NCBI RefSeq assembly: GCF_004010325.2
Contig: NZ_SADR02000037.1
Span: 1-47,001 of the forward strand
Source of the DNA: Mesorhizobium sp. M00.F.Ca.ET.216.01.1.1
GTDB lineage: Bacteria > Pseudomonadota > Alphaproteobacteria > Rhizobiales > Rhizobiaceae
Length of the DNA: 47,001 nt
Reading direction: 5' to 3'
The notes below the pieces were generated by a model. That model made no database searches, was not told where the DNA came from, and saw only the letters and a list, made by a program, of their open reading frames with translations. Of this stretch, positions 16,746-24,902 are shown piece by piece. Within the stretch, counting starts at the first letter, position 1, and every line of letters starts with the position of its first letter. The position numbers were made by a program, and so were the translations under genes.

Positions 16746-18482
16746 ATGGCCGAAGAACCCGCCCAACGCCGTCTTGCAGCCATAATGGCTGCCGATGTGG
16801 TTGGCTACAGTCGGCTAATGGAACTGGACGAGCAGGGCACCCTGGCCTCTTTAAAGGAGCGGCGCAGGGGAATCCTGGAGCCACTCGTCCGCGAGCATCA
16901 TGGCCGTATCGTGAAGGTGATGGGTGACGGCGTTCTGGTCGAGTTCGCCAGTGCGGTGAACGCCGTGACTTGCGCAGTCGAATTCCAGAAGGGGATGATC
17001 GCCGCGAACCAAGGTCGCGCTGACGACCGTCACATTGTCCTACGCATCGGGATTAATCTGGGTGATGTCGTTGTCGAAGGCGGCGACCTTTTCGGTGATG
17101 GCGTGATTGTCGCCGTGCGGCTTCAGGCAATAGCCGGGTCGGGAGACATCTGCATCTCTGGCAGCGTCTACGACCAGGTTAAACGCAAGCTTGATTTCAG
17201 TTTCGACGAACTTGGCCCGCAAGCGATCAAGAACATCGCCGAGCCGGTGACCGTTTATCGCATCCATGCATCGAGCATTCCGGAGCATCACGGCCCGGCG
17301 GAGAAGGCCCCACTGCCATTGCCCGCCAAGCCTTCCATCGCCGTCCTTCCGTTCACCAACATGAGCAACGACCCGGAACAGGAGGCGTTTGTCGATGGCC
17401 TGACCGAAGACCTGATCACGGACCTATCGAGAACCAGCGGATTGTTTGTCATCGCCAGCAACTCTGTCTTTGCTTACAAAGGTAGGCATGTGGACGTGCG
17501 CCGCATCGCTCGCGAGCTCGGTGTGCGCTATCTCCTGGAGGGTAGCGCCCGGCGGGCTGCGGGACGAGTTCGCATCAACGCCCAATTGATCGACTCAATC
17601 GGAGGCGACCACCTGTGGGCCGAACGGTTCGACCGCAGCTTGGAGGATATTTTCGCCGTCCAGGACGAGGTGACGGGCAAGATCGTCGAGGCCTTAGCCG
17701 GCCGTTTGACGACCCAACCAGCGCGCAACAGACCTGCTAACCTGGAGGCTTATGACCTCTGTGTACGTGCGCGGGCATTGGGCTTGCAAACGGCACTCGC
17801 TGCGAAAGAGGCCATTTTCCTGTTGGAAACGGCGATCGCACTTGATCCGGAATATGCCGAGGCGCACCGCTGGTTGGCGCTGAACCTTTGGTTGGGCTGG
17901 GAGTTCTGGGACGAGCCGATCGATCCCAATCGGGCAAGAGCGTTGGCGGAAGCACAACAGGCCGTGACGCTCGATCCTAACGATGCCGGGAACCACTGGG
18001 TATTGGGCATCATCCTCGGACATGAATGTCGCTGGGCGGAATCGGATTCTGAGTTCGATGCTACCGTGAAACTGGATCCAAACTATGCAGACGCATGGGC
18101 CATGCGCTCGGATCTGATTACGCTGAAGGGCCAACCGGCCGATGCCCTCGAACACGTACGCAAGGCGCTCCGGCTCAATCCGCACCCACCCGGTTGGTAT
18201 TACTGGATGTTGGGGCAGGCCCAATATGCACTTCGCGACTACGAGTCTGCGGTCCAAACACTTCGCAGGCCCGAAACCTATCGCACAACATCGCGCCGCA
18301 TCCTTGCGGCGAGCCTGGCACAACTCGGGCGTCTTGAGGAGGCGCGCCGGGAGGCACAGACGTTCATGATGAGCAATCCGAATTTCACAATCCGGCATTG
18401 GTCCGCCTCGCAACCTTTCCGCGATGAAAATGTGCGGCGGCATTTTGTGGAGGGCTATCGCATGGCCGAGCTGCCAGAATGA
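16746..18482 (+). CDS. Class III cyclase-TolB-like-TPR protein, catalytic Asn replaced
   Basis: 578 residues in three parts. The adenylate/guanylate cyclase domain (about 8-175) has metal ligands Asp17 (AADVVGYSRLM) and Asp61 (VMGDGVLVEF). A TolB/FlgO-like domain (about 195-320) starts KPSIAVLPFTNMSNDPEQ. TPR repeats (about 325-560) include AYDLCVRARALGLQ and NPHPPGWYYWMLGQAQYA. The architecture is very common in rhizobia as a soluble, probably protein-regulated cyclase. The GDGVNxAxR motif reads GDGVIVAVR: the transition-state Asn is Ile121 (codon ATT), while Arg125 is kept, so activity should be low or lost. ATG 16746 has no strong ribosome site. The stop overlaps the next gene's ATG (ATGA), so the GNAT gene was co-translated. 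Confidence 0.88.
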   Translation: MAEEPAQRRLAAIMAADVVGYSRLMELDEQGTLASLKERRRGILEPLVREHHGRIVKVMGDGVLVEFASAVNAVTCAVEFQKGMIAANQGRADDRHIVLRIGINLGDVVVEGGDLFGDGVIVAVRLQAIAGSGDICISGSVYDQVKRKLDFSFDELGPQAIKNIAEPVTVYRIHASSIPEHHGPAEKAPLPLPAKPSIAVLPFTNMSNDPEQEAFVDGLTEDLITDLSRTSGLFVIASNSVFAYKGRHVDVRRIARELGVRYLLEGSARRAAGRVRINAQLIDSIGGDHLWAERFDRSLEDIFAVQDEVTGKIVEALAGRLTTQPARNRPANLEAYDLCVRARALGLQTALAAKEAIFLLETAIALDPEYAEAHRWLALNLWLGWEFWDEPIDPNRARALAEAQQAVTLDPNDAGNHWVLGIILGHECRWAESDSEFDATVKLDPNYADAWAMRSDLITLKGQPADALEHVRKALRLNPHPPGWYYWMLGQAQYALRDYESAVQTLRRPETYRTTSRRILAASLAQLGRLEEARREAQTFMMSNPNFTIRHWSASQPFRDENVRRHFVEGYRMAELPE

Positions 18483-19041
18483 ACGGTTGGCGGGGCCGCG
18501 TTGACATGGCCAACGGAGACTTGCGGCACCGGATCGCGCGACGCGAGGATCTCACGGCTATCACCGTGCTTATGGATGCGGCGATCGCCGAACTCCAGAA
18601 GCCCTTTCTTAACGACGCCCAGATTCGATCCAGCCGTTCAATCATGGGGCTGGACACGCAGCTTGTCGATGACGGCACCTATTCGTCGTGGAGCACGATG
18701 GCGTCCTGGCAGGTTGCGGGGGCTGGAGCCGGCGCACGACGATGTACGGTGCGGATCAGTCGCCCGGACGTAACGCTGCGTTGCTTGACCCCGCCAAGGA
18801 CGCGGCGCGTGTCAGAGCCCTGTATACCCATCCGGCCTTTGTCCGACGCGGTGTCGGTCGTCTGATCCTTTCGCTTTGTGAAAATGCAGCCATGACCGAA
18901 GGCTTTGCTCGTGTCGAACTGGCAGCAAACATGGCAGGTGAGCCGCTGTATCGAGCCTGCGGCTATCACCCCGCCGAGAAATTCTTCGACGACCGTGGCG
19001 GCGCTCCGGTGCCGATCCTGATGATGAGCAAGACGCTCTGA
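18479..19041 (+). pseudogene. GNAT acetyltransferase with one frameshift
   Basis: The first part reads HRIARREDLTAITVLMDAAI and IMGLDTQLVDDGTY. One missing T near 18682 shifts the frame; the second part reads FVVEHDGVLAGCGGWSRRTT, RVRALYTHPAFVRRGVGRLI and LYRACGYHPAEKFF. The acetyl-CoA pyrophosphate loop (RRGVGRL) and the Tyr-containing C-terminus (YRACGY) are intact, so restoring one base would give a standard 187-residue GNAT. Its ATG overlaps the cyclase stop. Confidence 0.8.
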
Positions 19042-19708
19042 GCTAGGGCTCAAAAGGCAATCCGACCGCTGCTGGTAGTTGCTCTCGTCCAGGTCAGGAG
19101 GATGTTGGAGATTCAACCAAGCCATCTCGAACTATAACAGTGCTCCAAAGTTCGCCTGAACTTCCGTTCCGGGTCGAGTCGGACCTTCGTGGCGGTGTTC
19201 GCGAGTGTCCGGAACTGGCGGATACTGTTGAAAAAGTCCGCGTCTCGGCTGCCCATGGCATCTGCATAGAATGGCGTTCCGCGAAGACCCCAAAAGTGAA
19301 TCCTGATTCCATGCAATGCGCCGGGATGGAACGGGATTCTATTATCGGTGGCGGCTTTGCGGTGCGTCGGACTTTTTCAACAATATCGGCGCATTCCAGA
19401 AACTCGTTGTTATCCGGTAATCATCATCACCAGGCTCCAGCGGCCGCTGCGATCTATTGCTGTACTCTAGCTCTGCCAAGGTGAAGGCGCTGCGGCTGTG
19501 GAGGGCGGCATGGGAGAGAAGTGGCGTACAGATCGTCACAATGGCGCAACTGGCGGCCCGTTTGGCCTGCGGCTTTACACACCCAGCGCGATCCCAGGAC
19601 CTCGACCCAGCGATCCGGGCCGCGCTCGAAACCAGGAACTTCGCCGAGTTTCGAACGTGTCCAAGAGCTTGCAGGTGTTTGCCAGCGTCCCCTCTGAATC
19701 AAAAGGAT
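19042..19708. other. Gene-free stretch containing a MITE-like element
   Basis: Between two gene ends (GNAT rightward, aminotransferase leftward) no reading frame is convincing on either strand. The only structure seen is the inverted-repeat element at 19221-19387. Confidence 0.5.
19221..19387. mobile_element. MITE-like 167 bp element with target duplication
   Basis: Terminal inverted repeats of 20 bp (19221-19240, starting GATACTGTTGAAAAAGTCCG, and 19368-19387) differ at one position. The 4 bp GGCG occurs directly outside each end (19217-19220 and 19388-19391), as a target-site duplication would. The inside encodes nothing. TGTTGAAAAAGTC-type termini occur on several transposon families, so a full-length IS elsewhere in the genome probably mobilised it. 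Confidence 0.65.
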
Positions 19709-20632
19709 TCATCGGTAATCAATTTGCGTCGCATGCCAGCCTTCGGCGCGTTTCGTCCAGAACGTTTCCCGCAGCAATGTTGACAGAGGACCAGGGCTGT
19801 CATTCCCCAGTATTCGTCCATCGATGCGAGATGCGGGCATGATGCCCCCGGCCGTGGTGGCCAGAAAGATCTCATCGGCCTCCCGCAGTTCAGCTGCACG
19901 CATCGGCCGCACTTCACAGGGAATTTCGAGTTCGTTGCACAGCTCGAGCACGGACATGCGCGTTATACCTTCAAGCGCGCCGCGGTCGGGCGTGACGACG
20001 GTTCCACCAACGATTGCGAAAACGTTGAAGCCAGGTCCCTCAGTCACCAAACCGTCAGTATCGAGCAAGATGCAATTGTCGGCTCCGCAATCATGGGCTT
20101 CGAACAATCCCCGCGTCAGGTCTCCCCAGTGGAAGTTCTTGACCGTGGGGTCAATCGACGCCTCAGATATGCGAGGCGTCTTGGCGATCATTAGGTGAGC
20201 GCCCCTCCGCTGCACTTCCTGCGAAACGACCCATACCCACGGGATTGCAAAGGCAGCCAGGTAGTTGCTGCAATTGACAGGGTGGCGCGCCAGCCCGAGC
20301 TTTGGCTTGCCGCGGAGGCAATCAACAGCGACGTAGGCCTCTCGCAGGCCCGAGAGCCGAACACATTCCGCAAGAACTTGCCGAATTTCTTCGTCGGATT
20401 CTGGCGGGGCAAGCCGAAGCTCGCACATTGAGTTGCGGAACCGACGAACATGGTCGTCCAATCTGAAGAAGGCGCCGTTCCACACGCCCACTACGTCGTA
20501 CGTCGCGTCCGAGCGACGGTAACCCCAATCGGTTACCGGGATGGCCGCCTCATCAACAGAGACATAGCGGCCATTGATGTATGCCGCTCCCGTTGGCCAA
20601 ATGCCAACCGTGAGGCCAGACGGTGCAGTCAT
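19709..20632 (-). CDS. Class IV PLP aminotransferase (BCAT/D-amino-acid type)
   Basis: A 307-residue fold-type IV aminotransferase. The PLP-binding Lys165 lies in DPTVKNFHWGD, the cofactor-contacting Glu198 in TEGPGFNVF, the phosphate-binding LEGITRMSV at 220-228, and the N-terminal signature DWGYRRSDATYDVV at 35-48. This family includes branched-chain aminotransferases, D-amino-acid transaminases and 4-amino-4-deoxychorismate lyase. The residues do not settle stereochemistry. ATG 20632 is preceded by GGAG. It follows the dehydrogenase gene by 63 bp on the same strand, so they probably form one unit. In this locus it may remove the amino group from an imported amino compound (inference). Confidence 0.85.
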   Translation of the reverse strand: MTAPSGLTVGIWPTGAAYINGRYVSVDEAAIPVTDWGYRRSDATYDVVGVWNGAFFRLDDHVRRFRNSMCELRLAPPESDEEIRQVLAECVRLSGLREAYVAVDCLRGKPKLGLARHPVNCSNYLAAFAIPWVWVVSQEVQRRGAHLMIAKTPRISEASIDPTVKNFHWGDLTRGLFEAHDCGADNCILLDTDGLVTEGPGFNVFAIVGGTVVTPDRGALEGITRMSVLELCNELEIPCEVRPMRAAELREADEIFLATTAGGIMPASRIDGRILGNDSPGPLSTLLRETFWTKRAEGWHATQIDYR

Positions 20633-20695
20633 ATCGCGTGGTCTCCATTCTTCAATGGCAGGCGCATGGGATTGGCGATAGCGAGCGAAAAACGC

Positions 20696-21658
20696 TCAGG
20701 TTTGATTGCCAACCTTAGGTTCTTTTCCGCGCAGGGTTCCAATTGGGACTCCATTGATCTGCGCCTGAGCCTCAATGAGCGAAGGAACATAACTCGCGCC
20801 GAATCCAAGACAGCTTGCGAGTGCGAACGTCTGATGAATCGTTTCGCCAATAAAACTGGTGGCCCCCAAACTCTCGGCCATATGTGTGTAGTAGCGTAGG
20901 TCCTTCTGTCCGTTCGCGAGTTGGAACTTCATACCGTCAAACTCACCGGCAATTGCCTTCGGAACGAGATTGCGCAGCAGCCCGTTGGCCAGAGGGCCCG
21001 CGCTAACAACATCATACAGTTTCGCAATGTCTACGCCGGCTTTGGCAGCAGTGGTGATCGCCTCAGCTACTATTGCCGACATGCCTAAAACCATGAAATT
21101 ATTGATAAGTTTTAGTTTGTGCCCCGCGCCAGGTCCGCCGACGTGAAAGACGTTCTCACAATACGCATCCAGCATTGGTCTGAGTTTTTCAAATATCTCT
21201 GGGGTGGCGCCGACCATCGTGTTTAGCCTGCCTGCTTCGGCTTCAACTGGCGTTCGCGTGAGGGGAGCGTCGACGAGGATTGCGCCGCGCTTCGCAAGTT
21301 CCGCACCAAGGCGCAAAGTCGAATCTGGTTCGCTGGTCGATGTGTCCACGACGATCAGTCCATGGTGGGCACCGGCCAGTATTCCATCCGGCCGGTAGAA
21401 CGCTTCCTCGACCTGGGGCGATCCAGTCAAGCAGACGAAGACGACATCGTTTTGGCGAGCCGCTTCTGCTGCAGTATGCGCTTCCAATGCGCCGCGGCTC
21501 ACGAGATCTTCAACTGGAACTCGATTGCGATGCCCAACGACGGTGAGCCGGAAACCCTTCTCAAGAAGGTTCTTCGCCACGCCATGTCCCATTAGCCCAA
21601 CGCCAATGAAACCGATACGCAAGTTGGCTGCTGACAAGGGTTCCACTCCTGAGGACAT
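20696..21658 (-). CDS. 3-hydroxyisobutyrate dehydrogenase-like NAD(P) oxidoreductase
   Basis: A 320-residue beta-hydroxyacid dehydrogenase. The Rossmann loop GFIGVGLMGHG is at 16-26, the substrate-loop DTSTSEP at 105-111, and the catalytic Lys183 in GHKLKLINN. The usual DAPVSGG is altered to DAPLTRTP (130-137), pointing to an unusual substrate. Relatives oxidise 3-hydroxyisobutyrate, tartronate semialdehyde, L-threonate or 2-hydroxyglutarate-type acids. It is transcribed leftward, upstream of the aminotransferase, and divergent from the enolase-superfamily gene across a region with operator-like palindromes at 21903-21929. The first 13 residues may be extra; a start further in is not excluded. 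Confidence 0.87.
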   Translation of the reverse strand: MSSGVEPLSAANLRIGFIGVGLMGHGVAKNLLEKGFRLTVVGHRNRVPVEDLVSRGALEAHTAAEAARQNDVVFVCLTGSPQVEEAFYRPDGILAGAHHGLIVVDTSTSEPDSTLRLGAELAKRGAILVDAPLTRTPVEAEAGRLNTMVGATPEIFEKLRPMLDAYCENVFHVGGPGAGHKLKLINNFMVLGMSAIVAEAITTAAKAGVDIAKLYDVVSAGPLANGLLRNLVPKAIAGEFDGMKFQLANGQKDLRYYTHMAESLGATSFIGETIHQTFALASCLGFGASYVPSLIEAQAQINGVPIGTLRGKEPKVGNQT

Positions 21659-21902
21659 TGGTTCTCAATTCCAGGTCTGAAGTCTTCAGAGACTTCGCGC
21701 CTGACCTTCTTTTTCTGTTGCCACGACGACGATTTCAACCGGGCGACCGTGCTGCTGAGCAGAACGTCGACCCGTGGATGGCTCTTTCAGGGGCAATTCA
21801 TTGCGCGGAATGCTCTCCGCTCTCGCGTTTCGCCTATCTTGGGTCATCTTTTCCGACCTCGCCTGAAATCGGCCGCGTGACATTAGCTTAGTGCTCCTAT
21901 AC

Positions 21903-21929
21903 AACTGGCTATACAGTTTGGTAATACCA
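21903..21929. promoter_or_regulatory. Operator-like palindromes upstream of the enolase-superfamily gene
   Basis: Two abutting palindromes: AACTG-N6-CAGTT (21903-21918) and the perfect TGGTAATACCA (21919-21929). The second belongs to the TGG-N5-CCA series seen upstream of the transporter operon at 27668-27817. This is a likely site for the GntR/FCD regulator at 23891 in the divergent region between 21658 and 22112. Confidence 0.6.
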
Positions 21930-22111
21930 CCTTTGCCGATAACGCGCATGCTGTCAAGGCAGATGGGCACGCCAAATCCTCAGTGGTGCTGGTTCTCCCT
22001 TTGCCCTCGCTGGACGGAGGGACCAAGGGCGAACTGAGCGGCCAGGAAATCGACGGATCAAATTAAACCGTCGCTTAAACGTGCAGTAACTAGACCCTCG
22101 GGGAGGAACTC

Positions 22112-23320
22112 ATGAAGATCTCGACTATTGAAGTAATTCGCATTGGCGAGCCGAGATGGGATGATCTCCCATGGTGGTCGACCTCTCCTTTGGACGTCTT
22201 CTTGACAGAAGGAAGCACGCCTCCGGAGCGCCAGTCGGGTCTCTACAACAGGGCGCCAGGAACGGGCGATAACGTGTTTGCGCTAATCGTCCGTATTGGG
22301 CTCGAAAATGATATGATTGGCATCGGGTGCATTGCTCTGGGATCGGAAGCAACGGCCGTCTTTATCGAGCGCAACTTATCCCCGCTTGTCCTCGGCTCCT
22401 CGGTCTTCGATACCGAGATGATCTGGAATAAGATGTTTCGGGGAACGATCAACGTTGGGCGTCGCGGACTTGTCTTGAACGCTATCAGTGGAATTGACAT
22501 AGCAATATGGGATGCTTTGGGTCACCTTCTCCAGCAGCCCGTTTACAACCTTTTGGGAGGAAAGACAAAAAAGCGATTCCGGTCCTATTTGAGCTCTGGG
22601 TATACAATGGAAGACCCCGACAGAATGGTAGATTTGGCAGCTCGCTATGTGTCGGAGGGGTATACTGCATTCAAGATGCGCTTTGGCTACGGTCCTGCAG
22701 ATGGCAGGCCAGGAATGTTAAAGAACAAGGAAATTATTCGAAAGCTCCGTCTCAAACTCGGCGACAAAATGGAGATCATGGGCGACGCATACATGGGCTG
22801 GACCCGACAATACGCGATCGAGATGATCCGTATGATCGATGAATACGAGCTGACCTGGATCGAGGAGCCACTCCTGCCCGATGATGTCGAGGGGTACGCT
22901 CAGATACGCAGTTCATGTCGAACGGCGATTGCCGGTGGGGAGCATGAAGCAACGCGTTGGGGGTTCCGGCGTTTAATTGCGGCTGGAGCAGTTGATTATG
23001 TGCAACTGGACGTGAATCGGGTGGGCGGGATCACCGAGGCGCGCAAGATTTGCAACCTTGCTGCAAGTTTCGACCTTCCTGTCGTCCCTCACTCTCCTAA
23101 CTTTCATAATGCGCACCTCATCATGGCCAACTTCAACGCCCCCCTGATCGAGATGTTTCCCCGCGATTACCGGGATGGCGACACATTCATTGCCGAGCTT
23201 TTCCATGGCGAACCCGTTTCGCGTGATGGGTACGTCTACCTGGATGATAGTCCCGGTTTTGGGGTGAGTCTCAACGACGAGGTTGTTGACCGATTCAGGG
23301 TGGTCAGTGGTACCACATGA
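22112..23320 (+). CDS. Mandelate racemase/MLE-type sugar-acid dehydratase (rhamnonate dehydratase-like)
   Basis: A 402-residue enolase-superfamily enzyme. Metal ligands are Asp225 (MGDAYMGW), Glu251 (WIEEPL) and Glu277 (AGGEHE); the general base/acid His327 is in VVPHSPN. The stretch AFKMRFGYGPADG and then GMLKNKE at 187-207 is characteristic of L-rhamnonate dehydratase-like proteins, which convert aldonic acids to 2-keto-3-deoxy acids. The usual KxK catalytic pair is replaced by KMR, as in that subgroup. A strong GGGGAGGAA precedes ATG 22112. It lies between the dehydrogenase/aminotransferase pair and the GntR gene and carries an operator-like palindrome upstream. The exact sugar acid is unknown. 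Confidence 0.88.
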   Translation: MKISTIEVIRIGEPRWDDLPWWSTSPLDVFLTEGSTPPERQSGLYNRAPGTGDNVFALIVRIGLENDMIGIGCIALGSEATAVFIERNLSPLVLGSSVFDTEMIWNKMFRGTINVGRRGLVLNAISGIDIAIWDALGHLLQQPVYNLLGGKTKKRFRSYLSSGYTMEDPDRMVDLAARYVSEGYTAFKMRFGYGPADGRPGMLKNKEIIRKLRLKLGDKMEIMGDAYMGWTRQYAIEMIRMIDEYELTWIEEPLLPDDVEGYAQIRSSCRTAIAGGEHEATRWGFRRLIAAGAVDYVQLDVNRVGGITEARKICNLAASFDLPVVPHSPNFHNAHLIMANFNAPLIEMFPRDYRDGDTFIAELFHGEPVSRDGYVYLDDSPGFGVSLNDEVVDRFRVVSGTT

Positions 23321-23890
23321 GCGCGAGAGAAGCGCACTCTGCCCCTTGGCCCATGCACCGCGAAAATGGGCTCTGGTCCAGCATAGTGCCAGAGATGAGA
23401 GATGCAGCGTAGCGGATCCATCGAAGAGCGCATCATTGGGATATCGCAATATCAGAGCCGAGGTCCCGGTCTCGGCCCGGCAGAACTCGGCCGCATTGGC
23501 GAACTGGCAGATGCCGCCGCGACGTCATGCCTACCCGCCTGGAATCGCCGTCTTGCTCTCTGCAGCTCAACGGAACTGGACTGACCAATCTGGATATGCC
23601 ATTCTAGGGGAAGCAAAGTGGGCAAAAGAAGTTGAACGGCCGGCGACACGTAGTCGTACTCAGCTGGTATCGGCTCCAATACACGAGGTGAGACGTACCT
23701 ATGAATAGAATACCGGTGCACGTCCGGAAGGGGCAGGCTATTGAGATGGCCAAGCGGACGCTAGCCTGAATATCTCAAAGTGAGGGGTGCATCGGCCCCG
23801 AGAATCTGAGAAACTGCTTTTGAAACAAAGAGTTATCAGATCCAAGGACGGGGTCCGATGCAAACACACTGTGCATGAACCCGAAGGTCA
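23321..23890. other. Gene-free stretch between convergent genes
   Basis: About 570 bp with no convincing frame. It contains TGGATATGCCA at 23591-23601, which fits the TGG-N5-CCA pattern but has no promoter next to it and may be chance. Confidence 0.45.
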
Positions 23891-24562
23891 TTACTTTGAT
23901 CCGGCATCCAGAAGTATTTGCCAAATATGCCTGAGGTGATCGGTCATGGCCGCCCTTGCAGCCTTCGGATCGCGTTCTTTGATCGCCGAGAGGACAGCGA
24001 GATGGTCTTCGACCCACAACGGGCGAATCTCCTTTGTCCGTCCATATTCGTCGGCTCGGAGCCACATTCGACTCTTCTGCTGGGTACTCCACAAGACCTC
24101 TATAAGTTCCATAAGGACAGTGTTGGCGGACGCTTTGGCCACCGCGCAGTGGAACAATCTATCGCCCTTCTCTGTCGGCGCATTCTGAATGTGTTCCAAG
24201 CGCATCTGCTCAGTCGCCGCCTCCATCTTTTCTAGGTCGGCTTGGATGTGATGCTCTGCGGCTAGCGCGGCTACCTCAGGCTCAAGAATCATTCGCGCCC
24301 GCAATATTTCGAATGGCGGAGCGCCAGGATCGTCAGAAGCTTGGGGCATGGAGTTGGCCACGTAGGTCCCGCTGTTGGTCCGCACGTGAACCAGTCCGGC
24401 AAGCTCGAGACTGACGACCGCCTCGCGAACGGTCGGACGGCTGACCTTGTATTTCTTTGCCAAGTCACGTTCACCAGGGAGGCGATCGCCGATCTCATAC
24501 TTTCTGAGAATCAGCTCCTCGATCTTGCGGGCGAGCACTTGATAACTCCGGCGCGTTTCCAA
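23891..24562 (-). CDS. GntR-family (FadR/FCD) transcriptional regulator
   Basis: 223 residues. The winged helix (about 5-75) reads GDRLPGERDLAKKYKVSRPT then VREAVVSLELAGLV. The C-terminal FCD ligand domain (about 85-215) keeps the metal-binding set Asp135, His139 (DRLFH), His187 (EDH) and His209 (TDH), which usually coordinates a carboxylate ligand. Most FCD regulators repress sugar-acid or organic-acid catabolism and release DNA when the acid binds. The start is TTG 24562, supported by AGGAGAA eight bases upstream. It is central in the locus and convergent with the dehydratase gene; the TGG-N5-CCA palindromes at 21919 and 27668-27817 are candidate operators. Confidence 0.9.
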   Translation of the reverse strand: METRRSYQVLARKIEELILRKYEIGDRLPGERDLAKKYKVSRPTVREAVVSLELAGLVHVRTNSGTYVANSMPQASDDPGAPPFEILRARMILEPEVAALAAEHHIQADLEKMEAATEQMRLEHIQNAPTEKGDRLFHCAVAKASANTVLMELIEVLWSTQQKSRMWLRADEYGRTKEIRPLWVEDHLAVLSAIKERDPKAARAAMTDHLRHIWQILLDAGSK

Positions 24563-24620
24563 CGGTATTGTTCTCCTAAAAGGGCTCGTTGAAGGGGCTC
24601 GGTTTTGAATAATCAGAGGG

Positions 24621-24635
24621 CCTGTTATAGACAGG
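24621..24635. promoter_or_regulatory. Palindrome upstream of the GntR gene
   Basis: CCTGT-N5-ACAGG, a perfect 5+5 inverted repeat, lies about 60 bp upstream of the regulator start, where autoregulation would act. It does not match the TGG-N5-CCA pattern, so it could belong to another regulator. The rest of 24563-24902 contains no recognisable gene. Confidence 0.4.
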
Positions 24636-24902
24636 TTAACACTTCTGTTGCCGCCGCGAGGACCGGCTGCGGCGCATTGAAGTAAGCCTGACCGATATTA
24701 TCGTCAAGCGACTGCGAGCACACCTCGATCGGGGCTTATCGACTGAGCTGCACCGCATGGGACAACCAAGGCGAGCACGGCCTCAGAACTCGTCTTACTG
24801 GCGAGGCCCAGAACAGCCGGACGGCGTCACAAACCACATTCTGGGCCGAGCCCTACAGGCATCGATGGCGATACCTGAAGTGTGTCTCCGATCATTCACC
24901 TG

